Positions 56,978 through 64,000 of a stretch of 64,000 nucleotides of DNA are shown piece by piece; the stretch's first letter is position 1, and every line of letters begins with the position of its first letter. The translations under genes and the position numbers were made by a program. Source of the DNA: Aplectana chamaeleonis (Eukaryota; Nematoda; Chromadorea; Rhabditida; Cosmocercidae); NCBI GenBank assembly GCA_029168955.1, contig JAPDOI010000107.1:372001-436000 (forward strand), in the 5' to 3' direction. Under the pieces are notes generated by a model. The model ran no database searches. It was given only the letters and a program-made list of their open reading frames with translations, and was not told the origin of the DNA.

Positions 56978-57548
56978 TGTAGTGTGTCCCTGCATGCAAT
57001 TTGTTGTGTGCTCCTGAACGCGAGTAGTTTAGACGCAGTCAGCGAGAGAGCCCGGGCGAGATAACAGCAATCGCCATCGGCTCCGCCCCTGGTTCTGGTA
57101 GAGCTCTCCCAACCACAGCCTTGGCGCGGCTGGCCTGCACTTTTCCCCCACACTTCTCTTGCCCCATTCTCCTCATGACCCTTTCGTAGATTATTCAATA
57201 CCCTGTAGTTCTAATCCCTTTCTTGCAGAGTTTTCCATCCCCTCCGGCGAGCATGCGGCTCGCCGGCCCGCTCTCCGCCCTCGACCCGTAACCCTTTTGT
57301 GACTCTTCCCATAGTGTTTCTCCACATGTCTTATTTACATTGATGTTTATGTACTCCTGTATGTGAATTAAATGAATTAAAATGAACTGTGTTCTGTTCC
57401 AAGGCAAGACTAGGTAGCAGGTGAAAATGGCAGAGGTTAGGGACATCCTAGTTGAAGAGTATCAGAAAAGAATGATTTCATCCGAGTCAAGGAAGAATAT
57501 ACATATGATGCGATCAGTCGACGGATCGCACGAAATATGTATATTACA
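56978..57548 (+). repeat. 3' LTR, 571 bp
   Basis: It is nearly identical to the 5' LTR, one base shorter in a T-run, and followed by CCACTCTCTCG, which contains the target duplication. Confidence 0.92.
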
Positions 57549-57660
57549 CCACTCTCTCGAAGTTGCACCCAAATGTAGTCTTCCCTCATGGTTTCGTTAT
57601 ACTGTCCTTGGTAACGAAGTTCAAAGTCTAATATATCTCGATTGGAGGCTCGCCTAGCTC
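57549..57660 (-). repeat. Dispersed repeat R, copy 1, right part
   Basis: TCTCTCGAAGTTGCACCCAA and TTTCGTTATACTGTCCTTG continue the repeat interrupted at 53049, as judged from the uninterrupted relative at 60560-60925. Confidence 0.8.
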
Positions 57661-58008
57661 GTTGAATTTTCTAAGATGCGAATCAAAGATATGTACTTTC
57701 AGAGACATTCTGCAACCCATTTTGGCTTAATTCTTAAGGCGAGTGCACCAACTCTACATAGCTTTCAGCTTTGTTATTACCTAGAAGGTGGGAACAACTG
57801 CAATTGTTGTAATTGTTTATTACAGGGTAACCCTGCGTATTGACATCGGAACAAGATAAACGAACGCGTAGTAATAAACAACGATATACGAGACCGGGAA
57901 CACGTAGTATGTAGAGTATCTGTCGGAAAAAGTTCCATGACTAACACAAGATCACTATGGAGTATCTATCGAAGAAAATAACATTATGACTAACACAAGA
58001 TCACAAGC
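57661..58008. other. No gene seen
   Basis: Contains a direct duplication: ACTAACACAAGATCAC occurs at about 57941 and about 57992. Confidence 0.5.
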
Positions 58009-60490
58009 TCACTCATCCTCCGTCCTCAAGTACTGCTCCACTATACGCTTGAAGGAGCCCAGGTCTGTTGGCAGATTGCCCTTTTTGAGCAGTTTTTCCA
58101 ATTCACTGCCAGCTCTGTTTGTAAAGAAATGGTGCCTGACACTCTTCCTAGCCGGGTTTCGGACTAGTTTGAAACCGCTACCTCTAGTGGTGGATGCCCT
58201 CATTTTGAGAAAAGCGTTTGGCCGAAGGCCGGTATGCCCATACAATATTTTATACATCATCAAAAGATCAAACCTTCTCCTTCTGCACGCCAGCGTTTCC
58301 AATTTGAATTTTGCGTTCCTAGCATTACTACTGGGTATATTTTCATAATTAAATCCCAAAAATCTTATCATTAACTTACGTGTGAAACTATTTTGTACCT
58401 TCTCCAACGCTTTAATAGTAGAGACCTTATGAGGGTTTGATATCACAGTTCCATACTCAAGAACGGGCCTAATATAGATTTTGTAGGCGTTCAAGAGCAC
58501 CTTTTCGTTTCTAGTAGAGAAAGCCCTGAACAGGCAATACATAACCTTATTTGCCTTAGACACTGCCTTCGTACAATGAGCGTCAAAAGTGAGATCTTTT
58601 CGAGCCAGAAAGCCGATCCATTATTTCGTCAACAATCTGAAGCTGCTGATCTTCAGCAGTATATATGGCTTCTGAACTACTGTTGCCAATATGCAAAACC
58701 TTCGTTTTTACTTTAGGCAGTATCATCTTCCAATTTTCGGACCACTTTATAACCTCATCCAAAGCCTTTTGCAAGCACTCCTTGTCAGCTATTGATTCAA
58801 TTGGGGAAAATATTTTGAAATCATCAGCAAAAGCGGTGCGGTACACCACTGCAAACAGGCCTTGAATCAGAAAAAGTGGAGTTAACGCGGACAACAAAAG
58901 ATCTATCGCTCAAGAACGCTCTGATCCATGCCACTATCCTCGGGTGAACACCAACGCGTGTGAGTTTAGACATGAGTTTTGCATGCGAAACCCTATCAAA
59001 AGCCCTCGAAAAAACTATATAGATAACGTCAACCTCTTTACCTTCATCCACGTAATTGGTCCATTCATTCAGCGACTGCAACATGGCTGTCACAGTAGAC
59101 TTTTGCCTCTGGAAACCATGCCGAACATCCGAAATGATTGAATGGTCCTCCAAATGCTTGCACACTCTTACCGTGAGGATTTTCTCGAACAACCTACCAA
59201 AAATTGAGTTATGCTAACTGGTCTGAAGTTCTCGGGATTAGTGTAGGGTGGTTTCTTAGGTATAGTGGTCACAAAAGCAACCCGCCACCTATCCGGGACC
59301 TCTGCACGCATGAAAGACAGGTTGATAATATGTGTTAATGGGCCTACAATAATGGGTGCTACCTGTTTGATGGATTTTGGAGGAACATGATCAGGGGTGT
59401 CAGAGAACGAGTTGGGCCACTTCATAAGAAGGTCATGAACTTCTTCTGGGTGAAACCAGACGGAGTCCGTCATGACCGCAAAATCTGGAGTTTCAGTTGT
59501 AACGAGTTGAGGGAAATTATAGTCATGACACAAACCTAGGAGACCCAAAAGTGTCACTCCAAGAGAATTAACGTTGTGTGGTTGTGACCAGCACACGTTT
59601 GGAAGATTAGAATCCCCTGTAGTAATGCAAGGGTGGTCGCAAACAACAAGATCACTTAGCGTTTTAATCAGTCGATGGAACGCCGCTGCCGTGCAGGAAG
59701 GAGTTCTGTAGACCAAGACCATGCGAATAGACCGCTGACCGAAGCTGATTTCCGTACAAATAATTTCATAACCATCTGGAATTGAGTCACGATAAATAAA
59801 CCTGGGAAAGAGAGATTTTTTGATTAAAAACGCAACGCCACCACCTCTTGTGGCTACGATCGCACATGAGAAGCTCATAATGAGGACATAGTCCACCAAA
59901 TAAGGTTGCATCATTTATAGTGTCTGACAGCCATGTCTCCGTGAGAGCTACGACATTGAATTGATATTGCTTGATTAGAAAAAGGAGGTAATGCATGTTT
60001 TTGGAAAGAGATCGGATATTTGTTGAGATACAAGGTGCAGTAGTACTAAGTAACCGGGGATGATCTACTGGTTTAAATGACTAGGAAGGGAAGAATCGGC
60101 CGAACTACTACTGGACGAAGATATAGAGACATGCGGGTTATGAGACATGTCCAAGGAATCTTGAACATTAGGAGAACTACGAGCAACAACTTCAACTGAT
60201 TTCAAATGATTGCCTGGAGTGGCAGCCTTCACCTTTCTAGTTGGTACACTCCGGCCCCTCTCAACACTCCACCTCACACGCTCCTCCTTTGGGAGGGAGG
60301 GTCTAATATAGACCCCCTTGGCATGGGGGAAGTGTTCGAGTCGAGAAGCCCGTTGCAGCACCATTCTAGCAATGGCTGAAGACGGAAAAGTCACCTTTAT
60401 CAATCTATTGAAAGAAGGTCCCATTCTATGCACAGAAACCGGTAAACAGTCAATAGACAAGAAATCTAGGAGATCATACACACACTTCAC
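58009..60490 (-). pseudogene. CR1/L2-like non-LTR retrotransposon, second copy, decayed
   Basis: From 60490 downward: an ORF1-like end (KGVYIRPSLPKEERVRW), an endonuclease start (VVALTETWLSDTINDAT, 59996-59787), an endonuclease and RT start (ITTGDSNLPNVCWSQP, 59914-59168), RT (HGFQRQKSTVTAMLQSLNEW, 59192-58824), RTAFADDFKIFSP (58897-58583) and the C-terminal part (YKIYIRPVLEYGTVISNPHK, 58563-58009). Motif A reads VIYIVFSRAFD, with Val where the catalytic Asp is expected. Five frame breaks. It is the same family as 17620-19635 but with more of the 5' part. Confidence 0.85.
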
Positions 60491-60559
60491 TTCTCACATT
60501 ATATGATCCTCTTGATCTGTGGTCCGACGAATATATCAGCCCTGACCTTAGCCTCGGAC

Positions 60560-60925
60560 AGAGTCGTAAACAAGAACAGTATAACGAAACATAATGAGGG
60601 GAACATTTGGGTGCAACTTCGAGAGCGTGATTCTCAGCACAATCGTGAATCTAGAAAATCTGCACATTTCTGAACCTTGTTGGGTGCTTTCCGACTGTGT
60701 TTGTCTATTCCTTGTGCATTTTGTTGTTTTTACCTTCATAATGCCGAAAATGAATAAAATTCTTTCTGTTTCCACAAAAAATTGGTTTTCTTCGTGCTGT
60801 TGTAGTGTGAGCGAAGTTCGTTCTCAATGAAGTCATTTTTTCACATACTTTGGACGCACGCAATTGAAATATAACACTTAGAAGCCAGGAACAAAAATCG
60901 TGTTACATAGTGTAATCAGTAAAGT
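60560..60925 (+). repeat. Dispersed repeat R, copy 2 (uninterrupted)
   Basis: The inverse relative of copy 1. It contains the empty counterpart of the LTR insertion site (GAGAGCGTGATTCTCAGCAC where copy 1 carries the LTR element). Confidence 0.85.
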
Positions 60926-60994
60926 ACGAAATTAGTACACGTCTATGGTCCCGAATTTCTAGGGAATTTTAATCGAATTCTATGTAAAAATGGC

Positions 60995-61173
60995 CAATCA
61001 CTGGATGGGGGGTAGCCGCGATGCTGCTATGATTGCTTTATCATGAAAGTAGAACAGTCGTTTCTAAAAAAACACAATAGTAGAAATGGCGAAACAACCG
61101 CTCCGCTCCCAAGATAGCGAGATAAAAGCTATAGCGCGGCTTCCTGGAGATAAGATACAAACCATACTTATTT
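60995..61173 (-). mobile_element. GGAAGCCG-family hairpin MITE, copy 2
   Basis: The reverse complement shares GGAAGCCG, TCTCGCTATCTTGGGAGCGG and CATCCAG in order with 16592-16757. Confidence 0.8.
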
Positions 61174-61204
61174 CTACCAAACACCACTGAGTGTACAGTT
61201 AACT

Positions 61205-61437
61205 TCCGCACTGCCGTTTAGTCCGCAAAGTGTGCGCTGATTGCGAAATCGTGCTGCGGCGCGGTTACGAGTATCCTCAGACAGAGATGTGGGATCACCC
61301 GGGCGGTGGGATCACCCGGGCGCCGAAGGCAAAAAGCGCCCGGGTGATCCCACATCCTTGTCTGAGGATACTCTCAACCGCGCCGCAGCACGATTTCGCA
61401 ATCAGGGTGCACTTTGCGGACTGAACGGCAGTGCGGA
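61205..61437. mobile_element. GC-rich palindrome, ~230 bp
   Basis: The arms CCGCACTGCCGTTTAGTCCG and its inverted mate extend inward through CGCAGCACGATTTCGCAATC and GATCACCCGGGCG, with a short off-centre tandem of GTGGGATCACCCGGGCG. Almost the whole length folds on itself. Confidence 0.9.
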
Positions 61438-61590
61438 GGTGAATTGTAGGCATCTGAGGGTCGATTACTTAACGGAACATATTTCAACAACGATGAAATA
61501 TATCCACGTTTTTTTCGGAGCAGACTGAACGACTTTGAGATTTTGATCTATACACTTACAGTGAATGGTAAAATGATACCTGTATTCATT

Positions 61591-61842
61591 GAAGAACAAC
61601 TTTATGAGGTCTTGTGGGTCGTCATCTGGGATAAGTGGAAGGTCACACGCCTCACATCTGAAAAATACAACAAATAGTATAGCTTTTTGCAAGTGCCCCT
61701 TGAGCAGAATATTGCTGAGTTCTTGTTTATGTTGGTCCAAATGTTCTGAACCAAATAGATCATCAAACAAATACTTCTCCGTTTGCGATCCTTGGATCAA
61801 ACGGTGTATACCATTGCAGAACTCAAGACTTTCTCTATCCAA
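61591..61842 (-). CDS. Unidentified coding-like segment with one CxxC
   Basis: A frame from 61842 reads SLEFCNGIHRLIQGSQTEKY, HKQELSNILLKGHLQKAI and RCEACDLPLIPDDDPQDL before a donor-like CAG|GTATCA at 61590. ILLKGHLQKAI followed by CEAC faintly recalls the start of the ZnF-UBP domain of USP16 (GNLKKAL...CxxC), so an upstream USP exon is possible. The expected preceding CxH and following zinc ligands are not visible. The frame has no ATG. Low confidence. Confidence 0.3.
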
Positions 61843-62060
61843 CGGCCTTAGTCACTATTAAAAAAAAACTCGGCCACCTTCGAATTCTACATCAAAATGT
61901 ACAGGAAGCTTTGGGCGCCGTAAGCGTTCAAATGTCCCCCGTTCACTTCTTTCTAACCATGAGGGTTGCTCGACTGCATGGAACATTCGAACCCGTCAAT
62001 ATTGGATAGGGTATGGAACTGCACCAGATTCGTGGAACCTCTTGAATGAGGCGAACTTAC

Positions 62061-62144
62061 ATTCTTCAAAAATACTGTGAGAATGACATTTTCTATAGTA
62101 TCTTCTACTGTTTCATTGCGTCTTTTTTTCTCACTTTCGCACAT
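62061..62144 (-). CDS. Possible first exon of an unidentified gene
   Basis: ATG at 62144 starts MCESEKKRRNETVEDTIENV and reaches a strong donor (AAT|GTAAGTTC) at 62060. An acceptor-like TTAG lies 10 bp upstream of the ATG, which could be a trans-splice site if the species uses spliced leaders. It does not join in phase with the next segment found. Confidence 0.3.
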
Positions 62145-62378
62145 GTAGCCTTACCTAAGCTCATGTAATAAATTATTATTATCATCTTCATTGCCGAACG
62201 ACTTCGAGGAAACCAACTTTAGAGCTGTTTACAGTGAGCACTGTTTTATCTACTAAGAATCATTGCGCCAATGATTATTTTTGGTTCCTTCAATAACTCA
62301 AAAATCATAAAAAACAAATATTTGGAAAGAAAAGTTCAGGAATTGATTAAGTAAATATAGTAACCGCCGCGCTCGGAG

Positions 62379-62545
62379 CCAAATTCCGGCCCGCAATCGC
62401 GGACTACGGCTGTTGCATCACGCGACACGATGATAACCGTGCTGAGAGAAAGGTGAGTCGTGCCGGGACCAAGTGGTCCCAGGAAGATTATCACCCTCTT
62501 GCGTGATGCAACAGCCGTAGTCCGCGATTGAGGGCCGGAATTCGG
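62379..62545. mobile_element. Hairpin element, ~60-bp arms
   Basis: AAATTCCGGCCCGCAATCGC and GTAGTCCGCGATTGAGGGCC belong to inverted arms that extend through CTACGGCTGTTGCATCACGC. The loop is about 50 bp. Confidence 0.88.
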
Positions 62546-62763
62546 ATACGGGAAGGACAGCAGATAAGATATAATCCATAATAATTACTTGCGGAAATGG
62601 ATGCCCTAAAGCCGTTTTATAGTAAAGATTGCTGGTTTTCTTATAGACGTCGATTGACTGAGCCGACCATGAGGCAGCACTAAAAACCCATCAGCTACCC
62701 AGTCGGGCACTTCCAGCTCGACAAGACGTGTTTTCCTGCAAGGCAATGTCACTAACGAAAGGC

Positions 62764-63149
62764 TAAGGCACCTTCATAGTCCTCACCGCAAGCGCGGTGG
62801 ACTATGAAGGTTCTCACCGCTCGGTAAGAGCATTCATAGCCCACCAGCACCGCCATAGCGGCGCCGCCCAAACCGCCGTGGCGGTTCTACGGTTTCAATC
62901 AAGACTTGCTTCTCGATTTGAGTCCAAACCACATAAATAATTCTGAGATTATTCTGCGCTACCGCATGCGCAAATGCAAGCCAGGAATTTCTGATCATGT
63001 CACAGTTAAACCCCGACTCTTAGCCGCACCACCATGACGGTGCCGCCGAGGATTTCATAGTGGCTTCCCGCTCGTCCCGCGCGGCGAAAAGTTTCATAGT
63101 CCACCGCTCGTCCCGCGCTTGCGGTGAGGACTATGAAAGATGCCTAAGG
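62764..63149. mobile_element. MITE-3 copy 2 (TIR AAGGCACCTTCATAG)
   Basis: The left end AAGGCACCTTCATAGTCCTC and right end GAGGACTATGAAAGATGCCT are inverted repeats. Internal CATAGTCC / GGACTATG words are repeated. It shares its right two thirds with 22200-22556. Confidence 0.85.
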
Positions 63150-63228
63150 TCGCGTAAAGTTGTTGGCCTGATGTGGCCTGCTTTCAGACTGACCTCAATT
63201 CCAATGAAAACGTCTGCGAGAATGTTGC

Positions 63229-63594
63229 GGGGGGGGGGGAGGAATTATGATTACAATCATCAGTTTTCTCTGATCTCGGGGGTAAAGATCGCAATTCAGG
63301 AAATTTGGAGCGGTTTCTCATCTTCCGCACTAGAAACCTTGCCGGGAGCGAGCCCAAACAATACCTCGATGTTGTTAGTCAACTTAAAGGACACATCGGC
63401 TGCAGAGGTTCCACGTTATCGTGATTTCAAATAACGAAAATTGATTTCCAGTGAGTGATTTTGTGCACAACCATGGCTATGAAACGGTGTTAATACATAA
63501 AATGTGGTGGTGAAGCTATTATTCGAGGTATCAAACTACAAGCAAGTACTCCGTCATTGTTTTAAATATGATATTTACTTCATGAAGGGTGTCA
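63229..63594. other. No gene seen
   Basis: Starts with a G-run; frames are short and unrecognised. Confidence 0.45.
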
Positions 63595-63745
63595 TGCGAA
63601 AGCAAACTCCTCACAACTCTGGTCCATCATGAAAGCTATGGATGGTCGACCGGCGAAGCCGAACCCTACCCAACTCCTTTATAATGGCAAGCTGATGAAC
63701 AACAAGAGTGCTGCCAACCTCCTATGCAAGCAGTTCGGTTCGCCA
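63595..63745 (+). pseudogene. Short fragment of another non-LTR retrotransposon
   Basis: LWSIMKAMDGRPAKPNPTQL then LYNGKLMNNKSAANLLCKQF resembles the linker between endonuclease and RT in Jockey/I-type elements. It ends abruptly where the GGACCACCGTGGGACCG and G-run repeat begin. Confidence 0.5.
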
Positions 63746-63779
63746 TGCCCCAGGGTCAAGCTCACGGTGGTCCGCGGAC

Positions 63780-63865
63780 CACCGTGGGACCGAGGGGGGG
63801 GTCGTTATTTTTTTGAGAAAACTAAATTTTTGGGTGGGGGTCGTTATTTTTTCGACCCTTGTAAA
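63780..63865. repeat. Dispersed GGGGGGTCGTTATTTTTT repeat
   Basis: GGGGGGTCGTTATTTTT occurs twice here and related words occur at 23.87, 32.5, 33.9 and 46.4-46.6 kb. Confidence 0.55.
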
Positions 63866-64000
63866 ATTATGTCTGTATCGCTGAAAAATTGAATTTTAAG
63901 GTAAAATTATTTGGGGCCATGATTATTAACCATGGAACGGTCAACATGATCGATGGAACAAGAGCAGTTTCCAAATAAAAAATAGAGTAAACCATCAAGC

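Larger units (their letters stand above)
53050..57548 (+). mobile_element. gag-only LTR retrotransposon (non-autonomous)
   Basis: Two LTRs with TG...CA ends (53050-53621 and 56978-57548) differ by about nine substitutions and one 1-bp gap by eye. The target duplication is CCAC (or ACCAC). A candidate primer-binding site TGGAGGTCCCGGACTAGG starts at the base after the 5' LTR, and the purine run AAGAGGGCCGGGA precedes the 3' LTR. The 3.36-kb interior has a 1.6-kb leader, one gag frame and 1 kb of non-coding sequence; no protease, RT, RNase H or integrase. It resembles the TR-GAG class described in plants. Confidence 0.92.

Overview
This is a eukaryotic, repeat-rich genomic window that most resembles a nematode, probably a rhabditid with an expanded genome. 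The evidence is indirect. Real exons are bounded by GT...TTTCAG-type junctions. Several introns are very short (54, 57 and 59 bp). MITE termini beginning AAGGCA next to TA recall repeats I know from strongylid-type nematodes. The sequence shows no bacterial operons, rRNA or CRISPR, and I cannot name the species.

The main host gene is a ubiquitin-specific protease of the USP16/USP45 type on the minus strand. I could follow twelve coding exons from about 51902 down to the stop codon at 21690. They carry the Cys box, both CxxC pairs of the zinc ribbon, the His box and the usual C-terminus ending in a FYER motif. Exon phases match at every junction, with one ambiguous donor at 46744. About 1.37 kb of coding sequence is spread over 30 kb. 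Two introns of about 11.6 kb and one of about 3.1 kb are packed with transposons. The N-terminal ZnF-UBP exons were not identified.

Layout: 1-1258, 5716-6975 and 9074-11815 are three arrays of one related 42-bp minisatellite family (21-bp half-units) with higher-order repeats. 2.3-4.9 kb holds hairpins, a TCCGAT-rich inverted pair and an old non-LTR fragment. 7.0-8.4 kb holds a large foldback and a 470-bp MITE. 11.9-17.2 kb holds several hairpin elements, a short tandem repeat and two poorly understood spliced gene remnants. 17.6-20.3 kb holds a broken CR1-like retrotransposon and a TIR element. 21.7-51.9 kb is the USP gene with its intronic elements: hAT relic, tRNA-like SINE heads, a Penelope-like RT, a pogo/Tigger transposase, a full-length non-LTR element J1 with target-site duplication, a 5'-inverted J copy, further J fragments, and two hAT-type non-autonomous elements with exact 8-bp duplications. 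53.05-57.55 kb is an LTR retrotransposon with near-identical LTRs and only a gag reading frame. 58.0-60.5 kb is a second CR1-like copy in reverse. 61-64 kb holds large palindromes, a MITE and unidentified exon-like segments.

What stands out is nested insertion. A hAT element with an 8-bp duplication and a TA-flanked MITE both sit inside the full-length retrotransposon J1, which itself sits 60 bp from a USP exon. The LTR element sits inside another dispersed repeat, and an uninterrupted relative of that repeat lies in inverse orientation 3 kb away. All exon models and family calls were made by eye.
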